13,007 nt of DNA from Prevotellaceae bacterium UBA2718 (GCA_002353975.1 DEKQ01000072.1:5761-18767), one strand, 5' to 3'; shown: positions 1 to 7,350, numbered from the stretch's first letter. Translations and numbers: made by a program. The notes: generated by a model not told the origin, from the letters alone.

Positions 1-354
1 CATGCATTACGTTTTTTCATAATTGATATCCCGGGAACCTGGAGGCCGCTGAGAAGCTCCCTCCAGCCCTTAAACCCTCCCAAAAACAGCCGCTGCACAG
101 GGTGCTGTGACTATCGTCAGAATTTTCCGAACCGCTACGGAAACTTTTTCCGAACCGTTACGGAAACTTTTTCCGACCGTGACGGAATTTGTTTCCGACC
201 GTGACGGAAAATTTTCCGCAGTGTGCGGACAAACGGTTCGCACCCATCCAAGGCACCTCGTATGATGTCTTTCAGAGCGGCACAGACCGTTTTTTGCATT
301 TTCTTTTTGACTTTTGTCTGCGTCAAACGTATAACATAATAGACAGGCACAGAA
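1..354. other. Non-coding leader upstream of the ECF sigma gene
   Basis: No credible protein gene is visible here. The short open frames on both strands are low-complexity readings of the tandem repeat. The region holds a possible stem (CTGGAGG at 39-45 pairing with CCTCCAG at 60-66) that could be the end of an upstream transcript. It also has a small hairpin (CACAG-ggtg-CTGTG, 96-109) and the palindromic tandem array listed separately. Between the array and the sigma start, positions 230-354 are partly T-rich and carry only a degenerate promoter hexamer (GACTTTTG, 309-316) without a correctly spaced -33 element. Confidence 0.6.
123..229. repeat. Tandem array of ~23-bp palindromic units (4.5 copies)
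   Basis: Units start at about 123, 146, 169 and 192, with a degenerate partial unit at 212-229. Units 1 and 2 differ by one base within TTTTCCGAACCG-y-TACGGAAACT. Units 3 and 4 share TTTCCGACCGTGACGGAA. Each unit is itself an inverted repeat, with TTTCCG (or TTCCG) facing CGGAAA (or CGGAA) across 7-8 bp, and the last partial unit keeps TCCGCA/TGCGGA. The array could act as multiple operator sites or as a series of RNA hairpins in the leader of the sigma gene. The sequence alone does not decide between these. Confidence 0.8.
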
Positions 355-897
355 ATGACAGAGATGGAAAGCGACATACTCCAGCGATGCCGGGACGGTG
401 ACAAGGGCGCGTTCCGGTGGGTGGTGCAGACCTATCAGCGCATGCTCTTCTCCCTCGCCCTGAAGATGCTTGCCGACGAGGAAGACGCTAAGGACGTCGT
501 TCAGGAGGCCTTCATCCGTGCCTGGCAGAACATTACGGACTACGACCCACGGCGATCATTCTCCACATGGCTTTACACCATAGCCTCGCGCCTCTGCCTG
601 GACCGCCTAAGAAGGCAGAAACCTCAGCCACAGGACGAGCAGGTGCTGGCACGCTTTGCCTCAGAAACCGACACGGAACGCACACTGGAGAACAGCGAGT
701 GGATGTCGATAGTGAGGATGCTGGCAGCTGAACTTAGCGAGAAGCAGCGACTTGTCTTTACACTCTGCCAGCTCGAGGGGCTGTCATCGGCAGAGGTAGA
801 GGAGATTACTGAGATGGATGCCCGGCAGGTGAAGAGCAACCTTTACGTAGCCCGCCAAGCCATACGCAAACGATTAATAGACTTAGGATATGAATAA
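355..897 (+). CDS. ECF-type RNA polymerase sigma factor
   Basis: This 180-residue protein has the size and two-domain layout of an extracytoplasmic-function (group 4) sigma-70 factor, which directs RNA polymerase to a small regulon. Region 2 spans about residues 23-90 and includes DEEDAKDVVQEAFIRAWQ and the FSTWLYTIASRLCLDRLRR helix for core binding and -10 recognition. Region 4 spans about 122-175, with LSEKQRLVF, LEGLSSAEVEEI and the helix-turn-helix DARQVKSNLYVARQAIRKRL. The chosen ATG is nine bases before a second in-frame ATG (364), and either would keep the domains intact. The gene overlaps the next one by 8 bases, which suggests translational coupling with a probable anti-sigma partner. 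The regulon is unknown. The envelope genes downstream are the obvious candidates, and autoregulation is possible. The family call is secure; the target is inference. Confidence 0.95.
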   Translation: MTEMESDILQRCRDGDKGAFRWVVQTYQRMLFSLALKMLADEEDAKDVVQEAFIRAWQNITDYDPRRSFSTWLYTIASRLCLDRLRRQKPQPQDEQVLARFASETDTERTLENSEWMSIVRMLAAELSEKQRLVFTLCQLEGLSSAEVEEITEMDARQVKSNLYVARQAIRKRLIDLGYE

Positions 898-1504
898 AAT
901 AGACGACATACTTGACAGGTTGCAGAACCAGCCGCAACCCACCGTTGACTTTCCCGATGAGCTGACGGACAGTATCATGTCTGCCTTGCCTGACAGGGAG
1001 GCCGTGGAGCCAAAGCCCCGGCGGCGCTACGGGCTGTACGCAATCTCTGCCATCTCCGTTGCCGCAGGCATAGCCCTGCTGTTGGCGCTCCGCTTTGGCA
1101 ATGCAACGGAAGAGCCGAGACAGGCTCATAAGGCACAGCCGACGGTCATTCATACGGTGCGCGTTGCTGAGCGGCATCTGACAAAGAGTGAACCTACCTA
1201 TACAGCAGCCATAGAGACCCCTACTATAACAGTAAAGAAAGAGAGAAGAAAGCTTGACGTGAAAGTGAGGGAAAGCGTGAAGGGAATGCCGGTATTGGCT
1301 GAGAGTACACCGACAAACGCTGACAGCACGGCAATCCTCACGGCTCGCATTGAGGCTGAGATGCAGCAGATTAGTGATGACTGCTATATGGAACGCCTGT
1401 CGAGGACCATCAACAGCGACCCTCAGCTGAAGAGATTGGTAGATGATTTCATCAACGAGACAACCGAGGAAGCACATTCTGTGGTATATGTGAAGCAATT
1501 TTAA
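890..1504 (+). CDS. Single-pass membrane protein, probable anti-sigma factor
   Basis: The 204-residue protein has a cytoplasmic-looking N-terminal part (residues 1-46) ending in a basic stop, PKPRRR. One hydrophobic segment follows at about 47-68 (YGLYAISAISVAAGIALLLA), and then a polar region that should lie in the periplasm. The short N-terminal part contains a predicted-helical stretch, FPDELTDSIMSALP, that could bind the sigma factor. The HxxxCxxC zinc motif of classical ZAS anti-sigma domains is absent. The call rests on position: the start codon lies inside the sigma gene (8-base overlap), an arrangement common for sigma/anti-sigma pairs, and the topology fits. The C-terminal part (YMERLSRTINSDPQLKRLV) has no fold I recognise. 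It could also be an unrelated membrane protein that is merely co-transcribed. Confidence 0.7.
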   Translation: MNKIDDILDRLQNQPQPTVDFPDELTDSIMSALPDREAVEPKPRRRYGLYAISAISVAAGIALLLALRFGNATEEPRQAHKAQPTVIHTVRVAERHLTKSEPTYTAAIETPTITVKKERRKLDVKVRESVKGMPVLAESTPTNADSTAILTARIEAEMQQISDDCYMERLSRTINSDPQLKRLVDDFINETTEEAHSVVYVKQF

Positions 1505-1565
1505 ATTAATAATTAATAATGCAAAATTCATAATTAATTCATAATTCATAATTCAAAATTAATAA
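1503..1565. repeat. AT-rich simple repeat (AATTCATAATTC / ATTAATAATTAAT type)
   Basis: A run made almost entirely of ATTAAT and AATTCATAATTC words begins right at the stop codon of the probable anti-sigma gene. Arrays of this kind are common between genes in Bacteroidales. It separates the sigma pair from the downstream secreted-protein gene. I see no promoter motif in it. Confidence 0.7.
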
Positions 1566-1578
1566 CTCGCCGCTCACG

Positions 1579-1644
1579 TCCCTCCCCCTTGGGGGAGTTG
1601 GAGGGGGCTCCCTCTTCTATGGGGGGGGAGTTGGAGGGGGGCTC
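1579..1644 (+). repeat. G-rich palindromic repeat element, tandem copy (intergenic)
   Basis: CTCCCCC (1582-1588) faces GGGGGAG (1591-1597) across TT, and is followed by TTGGAGGGGGCTC. The second half recurs about 33 bp later (GGGGGAG at 1624-1630, then TTGGAGGGGGGCTC to 1644). The architecture is C-run, short loop, G-run, then a G-rich tail ending in GGGCTC. It matches the copies at 4597-4626 and 7808-7843, which lie inside genes. This copy is upstream of the secreted protein start and is probably not translated. Confidence 0.75.
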
Positions 1645-1654
1645 TGTAATAACT

Positions 1655-3634
1655 ATGAAGAAGAAAACAACCATCCTGCTTGCTGCCGCGCTGCTTTGTG
1701 CTATATGCATGAAAGCCCGTAACGATAACGGCATTGCCGATATGAATGCTGCGGTAGAGTCATTCCTTGCCTCCGGCCAGTTAATGACGAAGGACACGCA
1801 TTGGAGTCATGCTATGGAGCAATGGGACTTCAAGTACGTAACACAGGGCGATACCCTCATTGAGCCTCAGGCTCTGACCCGCCTCAAGGATGCCTTTGCC
1901 GCTGCGGCCTCGCACAGCCCGTTTGCCTATCTCCGTGATGCCGGCAACGGTCCGAGGCAAGATGCGGAGGTGCGCTTCATCAGGAATGACAATATGTATG
2001 GCAACATCTACGGACACTACAGCATGGATAGGTCCAGCGATATGCGTATAGTGGCCCTTGGTGACTCCGTGAACAGGACATATTACGGCGTGAAGTGGCG
2101 TGTCACGCCTTTCCGTGACCGTAACGGCAAGTCATGGCGCACACTGGATGGCTGGCTGTTCATATTCAGGGACGGCATCTGGGACGTTGACGTGCTACCC
2201 CGGTACAACCAGTTGCAGTATCAGAAAGGCTATGCCCTGCCTCCGCTGAGCAGCAGCGACCAGCTGAAGTATGAAACGCTGATGACGCAGTTGCAGAAAC
2301 TGGAAGAGCGCTTCGGCAATGGAGGGGGCATGAATGCTGACCTGCGCCTCTACATATTGACCAAACTGATTGACGGATATGACGGGCAACTGACCGAACA
2401 ACAGTTTGGAGAACTGATGAGAAAACTCCATTCGATAGCCGGTAATGGGCTGTCAGAAGAGGGCAGTCGCCTCGTCAGCAAGGCTTCAATCTCACTTCAC
2501 AAACATGTACACTCATTCCCAGCAGGCATCATCAGGAGCTCTGCCACCAATAGCGGCAAATATACAGACCCCGAACAGGAGCGCATGATGGAGCAGAAGT
2601 ACAACTTCGGCAGTGACAAACCCAGACTGGTGAATGTCAGATTGACGGGCACCGCATCGGGTAGGGTAGGCGTGTTTCCGCGCTTTCCTTATTGGCAGCC
2701 ATACGAGACGGTGACTGACTCCAATGGCTTCACGTTCGGAGAGCAGCTGATAGAGGACCAAATCATAATGATAAGTGACGCTAACGGCAACAGTCTTGCT
2801 ATCTTTGCCGACAGCATACCCACCACGGTCAACCTCCAGTCGATGACCCTCAGCGGCTCACCCCTCAACGAACGCTTTGCCCGGGCACAGCAGAGGTTGA
2901 AGGCTCTTGACCCCGAGCTGCGCAGATATGCCATCGTTGATTCTGACGGCGACGTTTCCGTGATGGATCAGGAGGGTTACAAGCATTGGCTCGAAGACGT
3001 GCAGCAACTGCAGATGCAGCTGATGGACGAGAATGCTGACAACCTGGTACCCGTATGGTTCCTTGCCAATAACTTCACAATGATGAGTTATGCTGACCTG
3101 GGACGCTACCTGAAAAAGGACAGACCATATTCCCGTCACACAGCTCTGCAGCCGGTGTGGGAGTATTATGAAGGTATGGCAAAACGCCTGCCGGGCAGAA
3201 GGTTTGCCGATGCGGAGTGTGCCGACACTATCGGCACCAGACACCGACTGAGCGAATACATAGGCAAGGGCGACTATGTGGTGCTGCAGTTCTGGGAGGA
3301 GAGGAGCTGGATAGCACACTCCGGGTGCAAGCAGATGAAGCAGATGGCTAAGAAGTATAAAGGTAAGAACATACGCTTCGTGGGCCTATCGCTCGATTGC
3401 AACATAGCCGCATGGGAAAGTTATGTGAGGAAGCGCGACCTGAACTATGAGCACCTGACCATCTTGACGACAGAGGAAGACAAACGCTGGGAGGACAACG
3501 CCGTGAAGGCATACGGCATCAGGTCATTGCCCGAGACGATTATCTTCGACCCCAAAGGCCGCATCATCAGCACAGGACTGGCCGGTGAAAGCCTGAAGCA
3601 GAAGGTGGAAAGCCTGAAACTGAAAGGTAAATAG
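1655..3634 (+). CDS. Secreted TlpA/thioredoxin-fold protein with HxxC active-site variant
   Basis: The start at 1655 is chosen over an earlier in-frame ATG (1589) because it begins a clear signal peptide (MKKKTTILLAAALLCAICMKA), while the upstream codons only translate the G-rich repeat. The product has 659 residues. Residues about 20-320 have no domain I can name. Residues about 322-410 resemble the DUF4369-type N-terminal domain of Bacteroidetes thiol-disulfide proteins (SIPTTVNLQSMTLSGSPLN). The last 140 residues are a TlpA/AhpC-like thioredoxin fold: YVVLQFWEE, then the active-site position, then FVGLSLD, and the cis-proline loop IRSLPETIIFDPKGRII. At the active site the usual CxxC is H555-S-G-C558, so only one cysteine remains and ordinary dithiol redox chemistry is unlikely. 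It precedes an outer-membrane barrel gene, so a periplasmic partner role is plausible. It could also be a lipoprotein, though the cysteine near the signal end lacks a clear lipobox. Confidence 0.85.
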   Translation: MKKKTTILLAAALLCAICMKARNDNGIADMNAAVESFLASGQLMTKDTHWSHAMEQWDFKYVTQGDTLIEPQALTRLKDAFAAAASHSPFAYLRDAGNGPRQDAEVRFIRNDNMYGNIYGHYSMDRSSDMRIVALGDSVNRTYYGVKWRVTPFRDRNGKSWRTLDGWLFIFRDGIWDVDVLPRYNQLQYQKGYALPPLSSSDQLKYETLMTQLQKLEERFGNGGGMNADLRLYILTKLIDGYDGQLTEQQFGELMRKLHSIAGNGLSEEGSRLVSKASISLHKHVHSFPAGIIRSSATNSGKYTDPEQERMMEQKYNFGSDKPRLVNVRLTGTASGRVGVFPRFPYWQPYETVTDSNGFTFGEQLIEDQIIMISDANGNSLAIFADSIPTTVNLQSMTLSGSPLNERFARAQQRLKALDPELRRYAIVDSDGDVSVMDQEGYKHWLEDVQQLQMQLMDENADNLVPVWFLANNFTMMSYADLGRYLKKDRPYSRHTALQPVWEYYEGMAKRLPGRRFADAECADTIGTRHRLSEYIGKGDYVVLQFWEERSWIAHSGCKQMKQMAKKYKGKNIRFVGLSLDCNIAAWESYVRKRDLNYEHLTILTTEEDKRWEDNAVKAYGIRSLPETIIFDPKGRIISTGLAGESLKQKVESLKLKGK

Positions 3635-3732
3635 CCAATAGTACATATTTAGTTAGTAAAAATCAGGGTATGGTACATCGTGAGGATGCGCCATGTCCGC
3701 ACATCATATCAAATCATAAGAAAGACTGCACA

Positions 3733-6627
3733 ATGAAGAAAACCCTGACCATACTGGTAGTGTTCCTGTCCTCTGTCGCCTTGGCAGGACATGCTCAGGA
3801 GAGCAAAGACTCACTCTACATCATAGGCTCCGTGGCCGACGGATTTACGAAAGCTGCCGTGCCGGAAGCCTTCGTCACGCTGATGCGGCAGGACTCGACG
3901 GTGGTCGATACCATGCACGTTCACGATAGCCACACCTGGGTGTCTGGTGTGGGAAAGGGAAATGCCACGTCGCGCTACTACTTCCAAGTCAGCCGTGAGC
4001 CGCAGGACTATATTATAAAGGTGGAGCATCCGAACTATGAGACCGCCTTCGCCAACTATACGCAGAAGAAGGTGAGCCGCCGACTGCAATATACGAACAT
4101 ACCTACCGCCTATCTGAAGAAAGCTGCAAAGGCTCACCACCACGAGGGCGGCGAGCTGGACGAGGTGGTGGTGAAGGCTACGAAGGTGAAGATGGTGTGG
4201 AAGGGTGACACCTTAGTTTATAATGCCGATGCCTTTAACGTGCCTGAGGGGTCGATGCTCGACGGACTCATCAGGCAGTTGCCTGGTGTGGAACTGACCG
4301 ACGAGGGCGAGATCTTTGTCAATGGCAAGAAGATAGACAACCTGACGCTGAACGGTGCAGACTTCTTCAAGGGCAAGAATAAGGTGATGCTCGACAACCT
4401 GCCTTACTTCACGGTAAAGAACATAGAGGTGTATAACAAGCAGACAGAGGAGAACAAGTTCCTCGGCATCACCGACGAGGACAAGAAGGAATATACGATG
4501 GACGTGGTGCTGAAGCGGGAATACAGCATCGGTGGCTCTGCTAACATTGAGGCTGGTCTTGGGCCTACGTTGTCCTCGCAGGATGATGACGCATCATCCC
4601 CCCTTGGGGGGACGGGAGGGGGGCTTCGCTACAAGGTGAAAGCCTTTGGTATGCGCTTCACTGACCGCACCAGGGCAGTGCTCTTTGGCGGGCTGAACAA
4701 TATCAACGAGACGATGGAGTATAACGGCGACCGTAGCAGCTACAACGAGCGGAGCAACCAGTCGGGTGACCGCCATTTCCGTCAGGTGGGCGGACAATTC
4801 GTCTATCAGGCACCAGAGGACAGGCTGACCAACTCTACTGAGGTGGATGCCTCATGGCAAGATGAGCGGACCGAGACGCGCCAGCAGAGCGAGACCTACA
4901 TGAGCGATGCCAGCACCTTCGGACAGTCGCGGCGCAGCAGTCGCAGCAAGCCAACCAACGTGAACCTGAGGAATACCCTGCGTGTGACATGGCAGGACAA
5001 GTGGCGTCTGTACTCTGACCTGCAACTTTCATACAACCGCAGCCGCAACGAGAGTGAGGGATGGAACCTTACCACAGCCGACGCCCTGATGAAAGACAGC
5101 ATCAACAGCTCATGGTACCGCTCGCGCAGTCAGAACGACCGCCTAAGTGGTCAGGGCTATGCATACATCACACGCAAACTGGCAACAGGCGACAATATAT
5201 CATTATCAGTAAACGGCAACTTCAGCCGTCAGTACAAACCGGACGCGTGGAGCCTGAACCACTATGACTACTACAAGACAGGCACCACCGACCACCGCGA
5301 CCGTTACACTCACTCGCCTGGTTACAGGTATGGCTACTCCGCAGATCTGTCTTATCGCTATCAATTGACGAAATCCATAGACCTCAATCCCGAAATAAGC
5401 ATCGGCACCAGCGATGACCGCAGCGACCGCCACGAATACCTGCGTGACAGTGTTGACTATCTGTTTGACCGGCAGAACAGCTACAATCAACGCACACAGA
5501 AACTGGACCGAAAGGCCTTGATGAGCATAAACTATAATAAGGAGATGGGAGACTATTACCTTTATGCCAGACCTTCGATTCTAGTCAACTTCCAGCGGCA
5601 GCGTATGCGTTATGACAGTCAGCCACTGACCACTGACCTGACACGCCATTACACACTCTTCCAGCCTAACGTGTTTTTCTATCTATACAGCAAAGACCAG
5701 ACAATGAATCTGAGTGGCCAGTACTACCTCTATCCATCAACGCCCTCAGTCACCGACCTCATAGACCGTCCCATCACCAGCGATCCGCTGAACATCTATC
5801 TGGGTAATCCCGACCTGAAGATGCAGGTGCAGCACAACTGGAACGCCATGCTGCGGTTACGTCGCGACAGTATCAATCAGACCATACGCATAAACGTCGA
5901 TGGCACCGTCACCCACAATCAGCGCACACAGGGCTATACCTATGACCTCACAACCGGCATACGCATCTATCGTCCCGAAAATATCAGCGGCGGCAACTGG
6001 AACATGAGCGCCTCCGTGAATTGGAGCCGTGCAATAGACAAGCAGAAGCTCTTCAACATCACCAACGAGGTGACACTGCGCTACAATAAGAGTACCGGAC
6101 TCGCCTCCGTCCTGTCTGCCGCTGAGTCACAACAGCAATCGCAGCAACCCCAACTGAGCCGCGTAGGCAACTTCTTCGTCCGCTACAAGCCAAACATACG
6201 TTACCAGAAAGGGAACCTTACGCTGCGGCTGAAGGGTGAGCTGAACTATCGCAACATTCACCGCAACATCGAGGCAGTCAATCAGCCCACAGACGTCTGG
6301 GACTTCAGTTACGGCATCGACGGCTCATACAAACTGCCGTGGAACTTCACCGTTGATACCGACCTGACCATGCACTCCCATCGTGGCTATACCGATGCGG
6401 AGATGAATGACAACCGACTCTACTGGGATGCGTCGCTCACTAAATCGTTCAAGGCTGGCACGTGGGTGCTGAAGCTGCGTGGATACGACCTCTTAGGCCA
6501 GGTCAGCAGCCTGCGATATAGCATTAATGCCCAGGGCCGAACCGAGACATGGACCAACTCCATGCGCCGATACGCCATGCTCACCGTAAGTTACCGATTC
6601 ACCAAGACACCCAAGAAGAAACAATAA
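3733..6627 (+). CDS. Outer-membrane beta-barrel (TonB-receptor-like) protein with carboxypeptidase-regulatory-like domain
   Basis: Translation from 3733 gives 964 residues with a signal peptide (MKKTLTILVVFLSSVALAGHAQ). An in-frame ATG at 3670 lacks such a signal directly after it. Residues about 27-125 form a carboxypeptidase-regulatory-like beta-sandwich (YIIGSVADGFTKAAVPEAFV). A His cluster (H135-137) then leads to a plug-like region, with GDTLVYNADAF, LIRQLPGVELTDEGEIFVNG and NLTLNGADFFKGKNKVMLDN, and the EVYNKQTEENKFLGI stretch. The rest (about 265-964) is a barrel rich in alternating aromatic and polar strands ending in MLTVSYRF. This is the layout of the Bacteroidetes outer-membrane beta-barrel family related to TonB receptors. 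Cargo is unknown. No SusD partner is adjacent, which argues against a SusCD glycan system. Residues 289-298 are encoded by an inserted G-rich repeat. It follows the TlpA-like gene after 98 bases without a visible terminator, so co-transcription is likely. Confidence 0.88.
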   Translation: MKKTLTILVVFLSSVALAGHAQESKDSLYIIGSVADGFTKAAVPEAFVTLMRQDSTVVDTMHVHDSHTWVSGVGKGNATSRYYFQVSREPQDYIIKVEHPNYETAFANYTQKKVSRRLQYTNIPTAYLKKAAKAHHHEGGELDEVVVKATKVKMVWKGDTLVYNADAFNVPEGSMLDGLIRQLPGVELTDEGEIFVNGKKIDNLTLNGADFFKGKNKVMLDNLPYFTVKNIEVYNKQTEENKFLGITDEDKKEYTMDVVLKREYSIGGSANIEAGLGPTLSSQDDDASSPLGGTGGGLRYKVKAFGMRFTDRTRAVLFGGLNNINETMEYNGDRSSYNERSNQSGDRHFRQVGGQFVYQAPEDRLTNSTEVDASWQDERTETRQQSETYMSDASTFGQSRRSSRSKPTNVNLRNTLRVTWQDKWRLYSDLQLSYNRSRNESEGWNLTTADALMKDSINSSWYRSRSQNDRLSGQGYAYITRKLATGDNISLSVNGNFSRQYKPDAWSLNHYDYYKTGTTDHRDRYTHSPGYRYGYSADLSYRYQLTKSIDLNPEISIGTSDDRSDRHEYLRDSVDYLFDRQNSYNQRTQKLDRKALMSINYNKEMGDYYLYARPSILVNFQRQRMRYDSQPLTTDLTRHYTLFQPNVFFYLYSKDQTMNLSGQYYLYPSTPSVTDLIDRPITSDPLNIYLGNPDLKMQVQHNWNAMLRLRRDSINQTIRINVDGTVTHNQRTQGYTYDLTTGIRIYRPENISGGNWNMSASVNWSRAIDKQKLFNITNEVTLRYNKSTGLASVLSAAESQQQSQQPQLSRVGNFFVRYKPNIRYQKGNLTLRLKGELNYRNIHRNIEAVNQPTDVWDFSYGIDGSYKLPWNFTVDTDLTMHSHRGYTDAEMNDNRLYWDASLTKSFKAGTWVLKLRGYDLLGQVSSLRYSINAQGRTETWTNSMRRYAMLTVSYRFTKTPKKKQ
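4597..4626 (+). repeat. G-rich palindromic repeat element translated in-frame (barrel gene)
   Basis: Six C (4598-4603), TT, six G (4606-4611), then ACGGGAGGGGGGCTT. It is read as SPLGGTGGGL (residues 289-298 of the beta-barrel protein), at the junction between plug-like region and barrel. The base composition is quite unlike the flanking coding sequence. The layout matches the repeats at 1579-1644 and 7808-7843, and the reading frame matches that of the latter. Confidence 0.75.
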
Positions 6628-6684
6628 TGAGCAAGAAAAACTGTCATCACCGAGACGTTCTGCTCCTATAGCTAATCAAATTTG

Positions 6685-6715
6685 TTTGCTTATTCGGAAA
6701 TTATTCGTACCTTTG
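6685..6715 (+). promoter_or_regulatory. Bacteroidetes-type promoter for the 121-residue protein gene
   Basis: TTTG at 6685-6688, a 19-bp spacer and TACCTTTG at 6708-6715 fit the sigma-ABfr consensus (TTTG, 19-21 bp, TAnnTTTG) exactly. It lies about 35 bases before the ATG at 6751. An in-frame ATG at 6682 lies inside or before this promoter and so cannot be the start used from it. Confidence 0.8.
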
Positions 6716-6750
6716 CCCGCAAATACCACTTCTCACAAACAAAAAGCACT

Positions 6751-7116
6751 ATGGGCAGAAGCAAATTCTCACAAAGCGAAGCAGACAATATCAGGAAGCT
6801 TTTACGCATGAAATGCAGCGCAAACCGCTTCAAGCAGAAGGTCATCCGGCATGAGCTGCGCACAAAATACGAGTTCAACATCTCTGATTTCGGCACCCCG
6901 GGGCAGGCCTTCAGCGATGTGTCGTTTGATGATGCATTGCAGAGAGGTGTCATACAGATACTCGACGATGCCACCATTGCCGACATGAAAGCAAAGCGGG
7001 CACGCGACAAAGAGCGCGATGCAGCCGCAAAAGCAGCAGCAGAGCCCTACGACGAGAATGCCGATTGGCAGAAAGCCATGAAGGAATGGGAGAGGGGAGT
7101 GAAGAGTGAAAAGTGA
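6751..7116 (+). CDS. Small protein of unknown function (121 aa)
   Basis: The start at 6751 (MGRSKFSQSEADNIRKLL) is preferred because a good promoter ends at 6715. The protein has no signal peptide or membrane segment and should be cytoplasmic. Residues 1-45 are basic and predicted helical (RKLLRMKCSANRFKQKVIRH). A middle part (YEFNISDFGTPGQAFSDVSF, then ALQRGVIQILDD) looks like a compact mixed fold. The C-terminal third is a highly charged, Ala-rich helix (KAKRARDKERDAAAKAAAEP). The basic N-terminal part would suit nucleic-acid binding, but I do not recognise a family. The last residues (VKSEK) and the stop codon are supplied by a GTGAAAAGTGAA-type repeat, so the native C-terminus may have been replaced. 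The gene stands alone between the barrel gene and the Nif3 gene. Confidence 0.75.
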   Translation: MGRSKFSQSEADNIRKLLRMKCSANRFKQKVIRHELRTKYEFNISDFGTPGQAFSDVSFDDALQRGVIQILDDATIADMKAKRARDKERDAAAKAAAEPYDENADWQKAMKEWERGVKSEK

Positions 7117-7225
7117 AGAGTGAAAAGTGAAGAATCCCATGCGGTCAACACATCAAGCAAAGGTAACCCTGATTCTTCACTCTTCACTTTTCACTTTTCA
7201 CTATTAATTCTTCACTTTTCACTTT
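7098..7225. repeat. Facing arrays of GTGAAAAGTGAAGA repeats (imperfect inverted repeat)
   Basis: The left arm (7098-7136) is several copies of AGTGAAAAGTGAAGA. The right arm (7171-7225) is several copies of the complement (TTCACTTTTCACTC type), interrupted by ATTAATTC. The closest arms are exactly complementary over 10 bp (GTGAAGAATC 7127-7136 with GATTCTTCAC 7171-7180) around a 34-base loop. The left arm covers the end of the 121-residue gene. A transcript would fold into a long imperfect hairpin, which may end transcription, although there is no clean T-run. Simple arrays of this motif occur widely between genes in Bacteroidales. Confidence 0.7.
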
Positions 7226-7226
7226 C

Positions 7227-7350
7227 TTTTCTTGCGTATCTCAAAACTTAATCGTAACTCTGACTCCGTCGAAGTTACTCCGTCTTGGATATGCAAGAGA
7301 AAAAAACAAGTTCTTTTTCTTGCATATCTCAAAACTTAATCGTAACTTTG
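7227..7350 (+). repeat. Duplicated 36-bp promoter-like element plus shortened inverted copy
   Basis: Positions 7227-7262 and 7315-7350 match at 34 of 36 bases, 88 bp apart. They share CTTGC-r-TATCTCAAAAC and TTAATCGTAACT. Between them, 7270-7298 on the minus strand reads TCTTGCATATC, a 9-base middle and GTAACTTCG, which is the same element with about 4 bases lost from its centre. The inverted copy therefore makes an 11-bp perfect inverted repeat with the right-hand copy (7288-7298 with 7318-7328, 19-base loop). Confidence 0.75.
7320..7350 (+). promoter_or_regulatory. Probable promoter of the Nif3-like gene
   Basis: TTG (7320-7322), a 20-bp spacer and TAACTTTG (7343-7350) fit the Bacteroidetes -33/-7 consensus. 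The GTG start is 22 bases further on, giving a short leader. The upstream duplicate (TTG 7232-7234, TAACTCTG 7255-7262) has one mismatch in the -7 box and may be weak or dead. An inverted repeat overlaps the -33 box. Confidence 0.75.

Noticed and set aside
123..229. A CRISPR array
   Set aside because: The units are directly adjacent with no spacers, and there are no cas genes in the window.
309..316. GACTTTTG as a -7 box for the sigma gene
   Set aside because: It has one mismatch to TAnnTTTG, and the nearest TTTG (293-296) is only 12 bp upstream, so the spacing is wrong.
806..1549. A 247-codon minus-strand open frame over the sigma and probable anti-sigma genes
   Set aside because: It is antisense to two supported genes, begins in the AT-rich repeat and shows no domain.
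1589..1654. N-terminal extension of the TlpA-like protein from an upstream ATG
   Set aside because: The extra 22 codons only translate the G-rich repeat, and the signal peptide begins at 1655.
3670..3732. N-terminal extension of the barrel protein from an upstream ATG
   Set aside because: The extension is polar and would bury the signal peptide that begins at 3733.
3733..6627. A SusC protein of a glycan-use locus
   Set aside because: No SusD gene is adjacent, and the plug-like region looks like the general outer-membrane barrel family rather than SusC.
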